Assembly: GCF_016841685.1 (NCBI RefSeq)
Contig: NZ_JAENYR010000036.1
Span: forward strand, 1-36,075
DNA length: 36,075 nt
Source: Thiohalomonas denitrificans
GTDB lineage: Bacteria > Pseudomonadota > Gammaproteobacteria > Thiohalomonadales > Thiohalomonadaceae
Direction of reading: 5' to 3'
This document shows positions 7,946 through 17,651 of the stretch, in pieces; within the stretch, counting starts at the first letter, position 1, and every line of letters starts with the position of its first letter. The notes beneath the pieces were generated by a model. It did not search any database. It was not told the origin of the DNA and saw only the letters and a list, made by a program, of their open reading frames with translations. Made by a program: the position numbers and the translations under genes.

Positions 7946-8905
7946 GTGAATCGGGTGTTGATATTTGCACGACAGGCAGATCTTCCTGAGCGGATTTTCC
8001 GGATTCGTGGTCTGCTGTTTGCGGTGCTATTTGTGGCGACGGGAGTCCAGGCGGCAAACGATGCCGATCTGGCGATCGTAAAAACGGTCGACAACGCCTT
8101 CCCGCAGGAGGGCGACACCCTCGTCTATACCCTGACGCTCACCAACAACGGCCCGAAAAACGCCAACAACATCGCGGTGAGCGATCTATTGCCGGCCGGT
8201 TTGGCTTACGCCTCCCATGTTGGCAGCGGCACCTATGACCCTGGGACCGGAGAGTGGTCGCCGGGAACTCTTCTGAAGAGTGGCGAAATGGTGCAGCTCG
8301 CCATCACTGCAATGGTGAATGCCGGCACGGCCGGGAGCATTCTTACCAATACCGTCACGGTTACCGGAAGCACGGCGACGGATCCGGAATCCTCAAACGA
8401 CAGCGGTAGTGTCGACATCACGGTGGTTGCGCCCAATCTGACCATGCTCAAGTCGGCCCAGACCGTCTCGGATCCTGTCAACGGCGTCGATTCGCCCTAC
8501 GACATTCCCGGCGCGACCGTGCTCTACAGCGTGCAGACCACCAACACCGGTCTCGGAGTACCGGACAGCGATACGCTGGTGATGAGCGATCCGATCCCTG
8601 CCTATACCGAGCTGTTCGTCGGCGATCTCGACGGCGCCGGTTCCGGACCGGTTCTGCTGATTGATGGCCATGCGCCGGTGAACAGCGGCCTGACCTACAT
8701 CTTCTCCGGCCTGGCCAGCGCCACCGATGACCTCGAGTTCTCGAACGACAACGGCGCGAGCTGGGGCTATACCCCGGTCCCGGACATCGATGGCTACGAC
8801 GCCAATGTGACCCACATTCGCGTCAATCCGAAAGGGGAGATGCGTGCCTCCAACGGCACTGACCATCCGACCTTTACTCTGCGATTCAGGGTGAGGGTGC
8901 AATGA
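7946..8905 (+). CDS. Secreted DUF11-repeat protein A
   Basis: A 319-residue protein, first gene of the five-gene DUF11 operon. The start is a GTG at 7946 with no strong ribosome binding site; GTG 7955 is an alternative. Either gives a Sec signal (IRGLLFAVLFVATGVQA-AND). Residues about 38-150 form a classic DUF11 (PF01345) module: ADLAIVKTVDNAFPQEGDTL, YTLTLTNNGPKNANNIAVSD, LLPAGLAY. A second, diverged module follows (LTMLKSAQTVSDP, VLYSVQTTNTGLG, DPIPAYTELFVGD). DUF11 modules are Ig-like beta domains of large surface proteins. There is no membrane anchor or LPXTG. The stop overlaps the next ATG by 4 bases, so translation is coupled. The exact role is unknown. Confidence 0.83.
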   Translation: MNRVLIFARQADLPERIFRIRGLLFAVLFVATGVQAANDADLAIVKTVDNAFPQEGDTLVYTLTLTNNGPKNANNIAVSDLLPAGLAYASHVGSGTYDPGTGEWSPGTLLKSGEMVQLAITAMVNAGTAGSILTNTVTVTGSTATDPESSNDSGSVDITVVAPNLTMLKSAQTVSDPVNGVDSPYDIPGATVLYSVQTTNTGLGVPDSDTLVMSDPIPAYTELFVGDLDGAGSGPVLLIDGHAPVNSGLTYIFSGLASATDDLEFSNDNGASWGYTPVPDIDGYDANVTHIRVNPKGEMRASNGTDHPTFTLRFRVRVQ

Positions 8906-9900
8906 TGAAGCGCACGCTGGCGGGAATACCTCTGTGGCTGCTCCTGCTGGCCCCGTGGCTGGCGCTGCCATCGCCCGCACTGGCCACCGGCACCAGCGCC
9001 GGCGTTGATATCAGGGCTACGGCCACGGCGGAGTACAGCATCGGCGATAGCCGTAGCAGCGTTACCAGCAACACGGCGATCTTCCGGGTCGATCAAATAC
9101 TTGATGTCACCCTCAGCTGGCAAAATGCCGATCATCGCCCGGTCGGCTCGCCCGATTCCGATCAAGTACTGAGCTACCTGCTCACCAACACCGGCAACGG
9201 GGACGACAGTTATTCCCTCAGTGTGGAGAACGGCCTGGGCGGCGATCAGTTCGCCCCGGAGTTTGTGGACATCTACCTGGATGCGGATGGCAATGGTCTG
9301 CTGGACCCCGAGTTCGACACCCTCTACATCACCGGCCGCAACGACCCGCAGCTGACGGCTGATGCCGCACGGGTTGTGTTCGTGCGCAATAACATCCCCG
9401 CCGACCTGCATGACGGTGACCTGGGTAGCAGCCAACTCAACGCCACCTCCAACACCGGCAGCGGTGCGCCGGGAACGACTTTCGATGGCGCCGGCAACAA
9501 CGGTATCACGGCGGTGGTCGGTGCTTCCGGCGGCACGGACGGCGCGACTGGGAGCTATCAGGTCAGCGGCGCCGGTGTCTCGCTGTTGAAGTCCGTGGCA
9601 ATCGTGAACCCACTGGGTGGGGAGCAGCCGGTAACCGGTGCGCTCATGACCTACCGGATCGAGGTCACCGTCAGCGGCACGGCCAGGGCGAACGGCGTGG
9701 TGATTACCGACTCGATCCCGGCGAACACCAGCTATGTCCCGGCGAGCCTGACCCTGAATGACGAAGCGCTCACCGACGCCGCCGACGGGGATGCCGGTGA
9801 TGTCGGCGACAGCCGCGCCGATACGGTCACGGTGGACCTGGGCGATCTGAACCCGGGCTCGCCGACTCGCATCATCACTTTCGACGTCCTCATCGATTAA
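8902..9900 (+). CDS. Secreted DUF11-type protein B
   Basis: A 332-residue exported protein overlapping gene A by 4 bases (ATGA). The signal peptide is MMKRTLAGIPLWLLLLAPWL followed by ALPSPALA-TG. The mature N-terminus has a pattern shared with protein D and with the giant barrel protein: an alternating strand with ATAEYSIGD and VTSNTAIFRV. The middle contains an acidic, possibly calcium-binding loop (YLDADGNGLLDPEFD). The last third is a DUF11 module (VSLLKSVAIVNPLG, MTYRIEVTVSG, VITDSIPANTSYVPASLTL) ending TFDVLID. It is clearly paralogous to the gene at 10569. The function is unknown; it is likely a periplasmic or surface structural subunit. Confidence 0.83.
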   Translation: MMKRTLAGIPLWLLLLAPWLALPSPALATGTSAGVDIRATATAEYSIGDSRSSVTSNTAIFRVDQILDVTLSWQNADHRPVGSPDSDQVLSYLLTNTGNGDDSYSLSVENGLGGDQFAPEFVDIYLDADGNGLLDPEFDTLYITGRNDPQLTADAARVVFVRNNIPADLHDGDLGSSQLNATSNTGSGAPGTTFDGAGNNGITAVVGASGGTDGATGSYQVSGAGVSLLKSVAIVNPLGGEQPVTGALMTYRIEVTVSGTARANGVVITDSIPANTSYVPASLTLNDEALTDAADGDAGDVGDSRADTVTVDLGDLNPGSPTRIITFDVLID

Positions 9901-9918
9901 TCGCAATGGGAGAACATC

Positions 9919-10398
9919 ATGAAGCCATTACTCTTCTTTAGCAGCATCCTGCTGCTGGCCCTGTTCAGCGCCCCGCTGCTGGCCGAGATCACCCTCACCA
10001 CGGTGGCGGAAACCGAAGTCACGGAGGTCGACGCACGGGGCGAGGAGATCGTCCGGCGCACCCGCGCCAATCGGGTCGTGCCGGGTAGCGAGGTGATCTA
10101 CACCATCACCGCCAAAAACAGCGGCGCCGAGCCGGCCGACAACGTCGTGGTGACCAATCCGATCCCGGAACAGACCGTGTATGTCGACGGCAGTGCGTTT
10201 GGCGCCGGCACGGAAATCATCTTCTCGGCCGATGGCGGCAAGCACTATGACGCTGCCGGACAACTGACGGTGAAACAGGCGGATGGGCTGTCGCGGGCCG
10301 CCACCGGGGAGGACTACACCCATGTGCGTTGGCATCTGGCGTTCAGCCTTGCACCGGGTGAGGAAGCGCCGGTGGGCTATGTCGTGCGGGTGAAATAG
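9919..10398 (+). CDS. Small secreted DUF11-type protein C
   Basis: A 159-residue exported protein with GGGAG 9 bases before the ATG. The signal is MKPLLFFSSILLLALFSAPL-LA. The mature protein is a single DUF11-like beta module: VVPGSEVIYTITAKNSGAEP, ADNVVVTNPIPEQTVYVDGS, then an Asp/Gly region and a C-terminal APVGYVVRVK. It lies 18 bases after gene B and about 170 bases before gene D, in the same direction. Its single-domain size suggests a minor or capping component, but that is inference. Confidence 0.8.
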   Translation: MKPLLFFSSILLLALFSAPLLAEITLTTVAETEVTEVDARGEEIVRRTRANRVVPGSEVIYTITAKNSGAEPADNVVVTNPIPEQTVYVDGSAFGAGTEIIFSADGGKHYDAAGQLTVKQADGLSRAATGEDYTHVRWHLAFSLAPGEEAPVGYVVRVK

Positions 10399-10568
10399 CG
10401 GACGCGCACTTACCAAAACCGTTTTTCTGGTGCGCGGCGAGTGTGTTCGAAAGTTCACGCCGCCGCGGCCATCCCGGCCAGCAGCGGCCGGTCCTTCCCG
10501 CAGGGGATTTGATGCGGCCATGCCGCAACCATTTTTCGACCAGGCAACAACAGAAAAGGAGTAGTCCC

Positions 10569-11603
10569 ATGCAGTACAACAACAAGAGCAACACCGCGGG
10601 CCTGATATTGGGTCTGACATTTTTCATCGGGGGAGTGCAAACCGTACACGCGGCCGGTACGGAATCCGGAATAACCATCAGCAACAGTGCCACCGTCGAC
10701 TATCAGGTCGGTGGTGTCGACCAGACACAGTTGACCAGTAACGCGGCGGAGTTTGTGGTGGACAACCGGGTCGACCTGACCGTCGCTAACCCATCGGGCA
10801 CCAGTGTGGTTCCGAACAGCACAGCACAGGCCCTGACCTTCACCGTTACCAATACGGGTAACACCGAACAGGGTTACTCGCTGTCCGCAGCCAATACAGG
10901 CGGTGATGACTTCGACATGACGAACGTTGCCATCTACATCGAAGATGGAACAACGCCCGGGTTTCAGAGTGCGGAGGACACCCAGTACTCAGCGGGTGCC
11001 AATGCGTCTGATTTGGCAGCGGATACCAGTACAACGGTCTATGTCGTGGCGGATACCCCGGCTACGGCGCTCGATGGAGAGGCAGCCGATATCGTCCTGA
11101 CAGCAACAACGCTCGATGCGGGTACGAGCGCCATCACGGTAGAAACCGTCGGCGCAAACAATGCCGGTGCGGTCGATGTGGTGTTTGGCGATGGTGCCGG
11201 GGCAGCCGATGCAGCCAGTGACGGCATCCATTCCGCGATAGGCACCTACACCGTCACCAGCGCGGCGCTGACCGTCAGCAAGAGTGTTGCGGTGACGGAC
11301 GATCCCTTTAACGGAACGACCGATCCGAAGGCCATTCCCGGTGCCACCATGCGCTACACGATTGACGTGCAGAACGGCAGCACGACGACGGCGGCAGACA
11401 ACGTGGTGTTGGTCGATGCGCCTCCGGCAAACACGAGCTATGAGGTCGGCACGATTACGCTGAACGGGGCGGCAAAGACGGACGGTGCAGGTGACGACGA
11501 AGCGGACTTCAACGGCACCAATGCCAATGCCGTTACAGTAACGATACCGACTGTGGCAGCAGGCGGCACGGCAACCATCACCTTCGATGTGACGATCGAT
11601 TAA
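10569..11603 (+). CDS. Secreted DUF11-type protein D, paralogue of B
   Basis: A 344-residue exported protein. ATG 10569 is chosen because AAAAGGAG precedes it and a signal peptide follows (NTAGLILGLTFFIGGVQTVHA-AG); the frame is open further upstream without such signals. Like protein B it starts with GITISNSATVDYQVGG and LTSNAAEFVVDN, carries a middle beta domain, and ends with a DUF11 module (LTVSKSVAVTDDP, MRYTIDVQNGST, LVDAPPANTSYEVGTITLNG) finishing TFDVTID. Composition is rich in Ala, Thr, Asp and Gly and nearly lacks Cys, as in secreted structural proteins. B and D probably arose by duplication within the operon. Confidence 0.83.
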   Translation: MQYNNKSNTAGLILGLTFFIGGVQTVHAAGTESGITISNSATVDYQVGGVDQTQLTSNAAEFVVDNRVDLTVANPSGTSVVPNSTAQALTFTVTNTGNTEQGYSLSAANTGGDDFDMTNVAIYIEDGTTPGFQSAEDTQYSAGANASDLAADTSTTVYVVADTPATALDGEAADIVLTATTLDAGTSAITVETVGANNAGAVDVVFGDGAGAADAASDGIHSAIGTYTVTSAALTVSKSVAVTDDPFNGTTDPKAIPGATMRYTIDVQNGSTTTAADNVVLVDAPPANTSYEVGTITLNGAAKTDGAGDDEADFNGTNANAVTVTIPTVAAGGTATITFDVTID

Positions 11604-11621
11604 TTACGTCTTCGAACGTCC

Positions 11622-14600
11622 GTGGTGACCGGGTTGTTGCGTACTGCATGGCGGCGTGCCGCCGGCCTTCTGGCCGGCGGTATTGTCGTGTCTGCACGTT
11701 CGAAACAACCCGCCGCCGACTTTGCCATGAAAGCAGACAGGGCATATGCCAGGCTGCACCGGAAAGCCGGTCTGCCCATGGCTGCGCGCCAAAGGCGCGG
11801 TTATGGGCAGGCCGGTTTCCGGTGGCTGTGGCTCAGCCTGCTGCTGTTGCCGATTCCCGGCCAGGCCGTTCCCCCGGGGACGGTGATCGAGAACACGGCG
11901 AGTGCAACCTTCAGTGGCGGTATCACCCGTCTCTCCAACATGGTTTCCACCGTGACGGTTGCCAGAACGCCCTCCAGTCTCGAGTTCCTGCAGTACGCAC
12001 CTGAGTCAGCGGCGGCACAAGCCGTAGCTGTGGCTGTCACCGAATACAGCACCAGCGGTATGACGGCCGGACCGTTTGTCGCCATGTCGCCGCCGACGGC
12101 CGCAGGGAACAGCACAGCGATCAACCTGGCTGATGCGGTGCCGCTGGAATTGGTCACTGTATATCACGCCGGTGCCCCGATCTTCGTACGGGTGACCGAC
12201 CGGGACCAGAACCTCGACGCCGGTGCGGTGGAAACGGTGAACGTGACGCTCACGGTGAACGCAACCGGGGACCGCGAGGTACTGCGTCTGCAGGAGACCG
12301 GCCCGAACACCGGTGTGTTCACCGGCTATATCCAGTCGTATCTCATTGCTTCCAATCCAGGCGCCGCGCAGCCGGCGAACGGCCAACTGGGCCTGCATGA
12401 AAAGGTGAACATCACCGGCCGTTACGTCGACGTGGTCGACGACACGGACACCACCACCGAGAGCGCCCTGGTCGACCCCTTCGGTGTGGTGTTCGACAGC
12501 TCGACTGGCCAGGTGATCGACGGTGCCCGGGTGACACTCATCGACGCCGCCACCAATCGGCCGGCAACGGTCTATGGCGATGATGGCATCAGCACCTTCC
12601 CGTCGACCATCACCAGTGGCGGCAGCGCCACCGACAGCGCAGGGACGGTGTACCAATTCGATCCCGGCCGATACCGGTTCCCCGTCGCGATGCAGGGGAC
12701 CTATCGCCTTGAGGTGACTCCGCCTGCCGGGTACAGCGCCCCCAGTGTGGTGCCGACCGCGGTGCTGCAGAACCTGCCGGGTGCACCCTATGTCATCGAC
12801 GAACAGGGATCGCGCGGCGAGCCGTTTGAAGTGGTGGTAGGGCCGGCGATTCAGGTTGATATTCCGCTGGACCCGCGAAACAGCGGCCTCTTCCTGGTGA
12901 AGGAGGTGAACAAGAGCGTGGCTGCGGTGGGGGATTTCATCCAGTATCGTCTGGGCCTGACCAACGATGCGGGTGTTACCGCGGGGGCCCCGCAGATCAT
13001 CGATACGCTGCCTGCGGGTTTTCGCTATCAGCACGGCAGTACCACCCTCGACGGCAATGCCGCCCCTGAACCGGAGATCACTGCCGACGGGCGCACTCTC
13101 ACTTTCACACTTGATGACCTCCCTGAAGGTAATGCGCTCGAGGTGCGCTATGTGGTCGAGATCGCTGCAGGAGTGCAGGACGGGGAGGCCATCAACCACG
13201 CCGTGGCCAGCGCCAACGGAGGGAGGCTCGTTTCCAACCCTGCCAGCGCAAGCGTCCGCGTCAGCCAGGAGCTGTTGCGCGATCAAAACATCCTGATGGG
13301 CCGCGTGATTGCCGGCGAGTGTGAGGCGCCGGAGAGCGACATCGCCAAGGGCGTCGCCGGGGTACGCCTCTATCTGGACAACGGTACCTATGTGGTGACC
13401 GATGAGCAGGGGATGTTCCACCTCGAAGGCATTCGCCCCGGCAGTCATGTGGTGCAGATGGACCTGAATACCCTGGCACCGCAGTACGAACCGGTGATCT
13501 GTGATGAGCACACCCGGTTTGCCGGGCGCAGTTTCTCCCGCTTTATCGACTTGCAGGGCGGCACCCTGTGGCGCACCGATTTCCATGTCCGGGAGCGGCC
13601 GCCGCCGACGGCGGAGGTGGAGTTGTCGCTCGGCAGTGGCGTGGAAGGGCACATGGCTACCTACCACGTGGCCATGAAAGGCGGAGATGTGCCGTTGCAG
13701 AACATGCGTTTGATGATCAGTCTGCCGCCGGGTACCCGCTACCTGCCGGGCAGCAGCGTGCTGGACGATCGCCTCGTCGGCGATCCCGAGCAACAGGGCT
13801 CGGTGCTGGTCTACGCCCTGGGCGAGATCGAGGGCGCCTGGGACAAGGAGCTCAACTTCCTCGCCGAAGTGGAGGTGAAAGGGGAGAGCGCCCTTCTGCA
13901 AAGCAAGGCATTCATGATGTTCGATAGTCCGGAGAAAAAGAATCAGCGCACACCTGTGGTGGAAACCGTTATGAAGCGCCTGCGCCATGAGAAACAGCTC
14001 AAGGGTGAGAAGAGCCTGCAGTTTGAAACCTTCAGCACGCTATTGACGGAGAGGGACAGGGAAGAGCTGGAACGGGTGGCCGAGCATTTGCGTGAGCACC
14101 GGGTGATCCGCATCGAGGCGACCGGGCATACCGACAACCTGCCGATCCGCGAACGTTCGAACAGCCGGTTTGCCGACAATATGGCACTCTCCACCGCCCG
14201 TGCCAGGGAGGTCGGAGAATACCTTGTCACGCTGCTGGAGTTACCTGATTCCGCCCTGGTGATCAATGGAATGGGTGCAAACGTACCGTATGCACCGAAT
14301 GCTACCGAACAGGGTCGCAGCCGCAATCGCCGCGTCGAGCTGCGCATTGTCACCGAAAGCCTGCTCGATGCCTCACAGCTGAATGACATCACAACCGTGA
14401 ACAACATCGTGGTCGAGGTTGAAGGGGAGTGGAAACAGCCGCCGGTGCCCGAGCGAAAAACCTCGAGCGAAGAGGTGAAGCTCTACAGCATGCCCGACTA
14501 TGACAAGGCCCGGCTCGAATCTGCCGAACCGGGGCTGGAGTTACTCTGGCCTCCGGAAGGCTATAACCCGCCGATACCGAGCATCAAGGTCGCGGTGAAA

Positions 14601-17594
14601 CACGATCCCGCGCAGCACCTGTCGCTGTTTTTGAACGGCCAACCGGTGAGCGAACTGAATCGTGACAGCCGGATCCGCAATGCACAGGGCACGGTGGCGG
14701 TGAGCTCGTGGGCGGGTGTTGATATCGACAAGGGCAGCAACACCCTGGTGGCGGAGGTGCGCGATGCCGACGGGACATTGCTGGAGCGCCTTGAACGCGA
14801 AGTGCGCCTGTCATCCCTGCCGGTACGGGCCGAGCTGGTCGAGGAGCAGTCGCGCCTGGTGGCCGACGGCCGGCAAACACCCGTGATCGCGGTACGCCTG
14901 TTCGACAAGGATGACCGACCTGTTCGTGAAGGTCTGATTGGCGAGTTTTTCGTCGAGGCGCCACATGTCGCACAACTGGATGTTGATGATCTGCAGCGTC
15001 AGCCGTTGACCGGTCTGGATCGGGGTAACCCCCGCTACCGTGTCGGCAAGGATGGCATTGCTCTCATCGAGCTCAAGCCGACCACCACCACCGGCGAGGC
15101 GATACTGGTTCTTCCCATGCAGGGTCGCGAGGTGACCTTGCGTCCCTGGTTAGAGGCGGCGCAACGGGACTGGATTCTGGTGGGGCTGGCCGAGGGCACC
15201 GTCGGCCACAACACCGTCAGCGGCAATCTGGAAACGCTCGAGGCCGCCGATCTGGAAAAAGAGACCTACAGCGATGGCAAGGTCTCTTTCTTCGCCAAGG
15301 GCAGTATCAAGGGCGAATGGCTGCTCACCCTGGCGTATGACTCCGACAAGCAGGAAGCAGAGCGCAATACCCTGTTTCAGGAGATCGATCCCGACAGCTA
15401 TTTCCCGGTCTACGGTGACAAGAGCACGCAGGGCTATGATGCGGCCAGTCGCGAGAAACTCTATGTGCGACTGGAGCGGCGTCAGTTCTACGCCCTGTTC
15501 GGAGATTACACCACCGGCCTGACCGTGACCGAGCTGGCCCGTTACGACCGCTCGCTGACCGGTGTCAAATCCGAACTGCACAGCGAGCACTTCAAGTTCA
15601 ACGTGTTCGCCAGTGAAAACGACCAGAATTTTGTCCGGGATGAGCTTCGCGGCGACGGCACCTCCGGGCTCTATCGCCTGCGCTATCCGGACCTGGTATT
15701 CAACTCCGACAAGGTACGGATCGAGACCCGCGACCGATTTCGTCCCCAGCTTGTGCTGTCGTCCCGGCCGATGACACGCCATCTCGATTACAACATCGAC
15801 TACGACGCCGGTACGCTCTATTTCAAGCAGCCGGTAGCGAGCAAGGATGCCAAGCTTAACCCGATTTACATCGTCGTCGATTATGAAACCCGCAATGAGG
15901 GGGTCGACGCCCGGACCTGGGGCGGCCGCGGTGCGGTGCAGCTGCTGGAACAGAAGGTTGAAGTCGGCGCCAGCTATATTAACGAGGGACGCGACAGCGG
16001 CGAGGAGACCCTTCAGGGGCTCGATGCCATCGTCGACTTCAGCCTCAGTACCCAAATGAAGCTCGAGTACGCCACCAGCCAAAGCGTGGATGGGCAAGAC
16101 AGCGATGCCTATCTGGCGGAGCTGCGCCATACCTCCGGTAAGGTCGATGGTCGCGCCTACTACCGTGAACAGGAGGTGGATTTCGGCCTCGGCCAGCAAA
16201 GCGTCATCGGCTCCGGCACCCGGCTGGTCGGTATTGACGGGCGTTATCACCACAGTGACACGCTCGATTATGTCGCGGACATCTTCCGCGAGAAGGGCCT
16301 GCAGACGCAGGCGGAGCGGGATGTGATCGACACAGGGGTCGTCTACGACACCAGCCGCTACGGCGCCTCCGCCGGGTTGGTGATGGCTCGGGACAGCTAC
16401 CGTGACGGCACGGAGGACATCTCGGAACAGTTGAGTCTGGGTGCGCACCGCGCGTTTCTTGATAATCGGCTCGAGTTGCGCATCGATCACTATCAGTCGC
16501 TATCGAGCAATGAGAATCCTGACTACCCCACCCGCACGCTTATGGGTGGGGATTACCGGCTCAATCCCTCCACGGCACTGTTCCTGGAACAGGAATTCAC
16601 TTTTGGGGAGGAAGAGGAAACCCGCGCTACCCGGCTGGGTATGAAGCACCAGCCATGGACCGGCGCGACCCTGAACAGTTCTCTGGAGCAGCAGAATAGT
16701 GAGGCCGGTGAGCGCCTGTTTGCCAATGCCGGCCTGATGCAGACCTGGCAGGTCACCGAACGCTGGAGCATGAATGCCAGCATTGACAACAGCACCACGA
16801 TCGAGGAGCCGGAAGATGCGTCGTTCGGCAGCAGCTTTTCGACGGCATCCACCGAAACGGAAGATTTCACCGCCGTATCGCTGGGTGCCAACTATCAGCA
16901 CCAAAGCTGGTCCTGGACCTCACGCGTGGAGCAGCGCGATGCCAAGAGTGAGGACAAGTGGGGTTTTTATTCGGCGACCGCGGGTGAGCCGCGCAAGGGC
17001 CTGGGGCTGTCGGCTCGACTGGAGCTGTTCGAAACGCAAAGCACCAGCGGCGTTGAAGAGAAGAGTGGCGACTTGCGCCTGGGCCTGGTGCGGCGTCCGT
17101 TTGGGCGTCGCTGGACCATTCTGAATCGCGCTGACTATGCCGTTGATACTCAGACTGGGGGTACCAGTGACTTCGATAACTGGAAAGTGGTCAATAACCT
17201 GCTGGTCAACTATCGTCGCCGTGCTTCCCAGATCAGCACCTACTACGGCGCGAAATACGTGCGCGACACCATCGATAGTACCGTCTATTCCGGTTACACC
17301 GATTCGCTCGGGGTGGAGTCACGCCATGACCTGAACAAGCGCTGGGATATCGGTGCGCGAGCCAGTACGCTGCGTAGCGTGAACAGCGATCTCTACGAGT
17401 ACTCCTACGGGCTCTCCGTGGGCTTTAATCCCGCCACCAATCTCTGGTTGAGCGTCGGCTATAACTGGGCGGGCTATGAAGATGACGATTTCTCCCTGGC
17501 CGGTTACGCGGCAAAGGGCCCCTACCTGAAGCTTCGCTTCAAGTTTGATCAGCAGTCGCTGCGGGAAGTGGCCAGCGGCTTTACCCGCCACTGA
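11622..17594 (+). CDS. Giant DUF11/OmpA/outer-membrane barrel protein
   Basis: About 1990 residues, last gene of the operon. The GTG at 11622 gives the longest form. The export signal (FRWLWLSLLLLPIPGQA-VPPG) is at residues 66-82, so ATG 11778 (26 codons shorter than a third option at ATG 11727 plus its leader) or ATG 11727 may be the true start. Order of modules: a B/D-like N-terminal strand (VIENTASATFSGG, RLSNMVSTVTV); beta domains to about 420; a DUF11 module (about 420-545); an Sdr/CarboxypepD-reg-like domain (GVAGVRLYLDNGTYVVTDEQ, about 552-640); another DUF11-like stretch; an OmpA domain (about 800-915) with EATGHTDNLPIRE and RSRNRRVELRI; Ig-like domains to about 1185; and about 800 residues of alternating beta strands, probably an outer-membrane barrel (segments LYVRLERRQFYALFGDYTTG, YNIDYDAGTLYFKQPV). 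It probably anchors proteins A-D at the outer membrane and the wall. It ends without an aromatic residue. Confidence 0.85.
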   Translation: MVTGLLRTAWRRAAGLLAGGIVVSARSKQPAADFAMKADRAYARLHRKAGLPMAARQRRGYGQAGFRWLWLSLLLLPIPGQAVPPGTVIENTASATFSGGITRLSNMVSTVTVARTPSSLEFLQYAPESAAAQAVAVAVTEYSTSGMTAGPFVAMSPPTAAGNSTAINLADAVPLELVTVYHAGAPIFVRVTDRDQNLDAGAVETVNVTLTVNATGDREVLRLQETGPNTGVFTGYIQSYLIASNPGAAQPANGQLGLHEKVNITGRYVDVVDDTDTTTESALVDPFGVVFDSSTGQVIDGARVTLIDAATNRPATVYGDDGISTFPSTITSGGSATDSAGTVYQFDPGRYRFPVAMQGTYRLEVTPPAGYSAPSVVPTAVLQNLPGAPYVIDEQGSRGEPFEVVVGPAIQVDIPLDPRNSGLFLVKEVNKSVAAVGDFIQYRLGLTNDAGVTAGAPQIIDTLPAGFRYQHGSTTLDGNAAPEPEITADGRTLTFTLDDLPEGNALEVRYVVEIAAGVQDGEAINHAVASANGGRLVSNPASASVRVSQELLRDQNILMGRVIAGECEAPESDIAKGVAGVRLYLDNGTYVVTDEQGMFHLEGIRPGSHVVQMDLNTLAPQYEPVICDEHTRFAGRSFSRFIDLQGGTLWRTDFHVRERPPPTAEVELSLGSGVEGHMATYHVAMKGGDVPLQNMRLMISLPPGTRYLPGSSVLDDRLVGDPEQQGSVLVYALGEIEGAWDKELNFLAEVEVKGESALLQSKAFMMFDSPEKKNQRTPVVETVMKRLRHEKQLKGEKSLQFETFSTLLTERDREELERVAEHLREHRVIRIEATGHTDNLPIRERSNSRFADNMALSTARAREVGEYLVTLLELPDSALVINGMGANVPYAPNATEQGRSRNRRVELRIVTESLLDASQLNDITTVNNIVVEVEGEWKQPPVPERKTSSEEVKLYSMPDYDKARLESAEPGLELLWPPEGYNPPIPSIKVAVKHDPAQHLSLFLNGQPVSELNRDSRIRNAQGTVAVSSWAGVDIDKGSNTLVAEVRDADGTLLERLEREVRLSSLPVRAELVEEQSRLVADGRQTPVIAVRLFDKDDRPVREGLIGEFFVEAPHVAQLDVDDLQRQPLTGLDRGNPRYRVGKDGIALIELKPTTTTGEAILVLPMQGREVTLRPWLEAAQRDWILVGLAEGTVGHNTVSGNLETLEAADLEKETYSDGKVSFFAKGSIKGEWLLTLAYDSDKQEAERNTLFQEIDPDSYFPVYGDKSTQGYDAASREKLYVRLERRQFYALFGDYTTGLTVTELARYDRSLTGVKSELHSEHFKFNVFASENDQNFVRDELRGDGTSGLYRLRYPDLVFNSDKVRIETRDRFRPQLVLSSRPMTRHLDYNIDYDAGTLYFKQPVASKDAKLNPIYIVVDYETRNEGVDARTWGGRGAVQLLEQKVEVGASYINEGRDSGEETLQGLDAIVDFSLSTQMKLEYATSQSVDGQDSDAYLAELRHTSGKVDGRAYYREQEVDFGLGQQSVIGSGTRLVGIDGRYHHSDTLDYVADIFREKGLQTQAERDVIDTGVVYDTSRYGASAGLVMARDSYRDGTEDISEQLSLGAHRAFLDNRLELRIDHYQSLSSNENPDYPTRTLMGGDYRLNPSTALFLEQEFTFGEEEETRATRLGMKHQPWTGATLNSSLEQQNSEAGERLFANAGLMQTWQVTERWSMNASIDNSTTIEEPEDASFGSSFSTASTETEDFTAVSLGANYQHQSWSWTSRVEQRDAKSEDKWGFYSATAGEPRKGLGLSARLELFETQSTSGVEEKSGDLRLGLVRRPFGRRWTILNRADYAVDTQTGGTSDFDNWKVVNNLLVNYRRRASQISTYYGAKYVRDTIDSTVYSGYTDSLGVESRHDLNKRWDIGARASTLRSVNSDLYEYSYGLSVGFNPATNLWLSVGYNWAGYEDDDFSLAGYAAKGPYLKLRFKFDQQSLREVASGFTRH

Positions 17595-17651
17595 GGGAAA
17601 GGAGTTGTCTCAAAGCGTTTTAAAGGGGCAGTAACCTGTGGAACTCAGAGC

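Noticed and set aside
7696-7989. 97-codon frame starting inside the FNR/CRP promoter region
   Set aside because: It overlaps both operators and the hairpins, lacks a ribosome binding site, and its product has no recognisable feature.
12006-13988. 660-codon minus-strand frame under the giant barrel gene, and a 446-codon one at 15150-16490
   Set aside because: Both are complements of the clear plus-strand DUF11/OmpA/barrel coding sequence; their His/Arg/Ala-rich translations show no domain.
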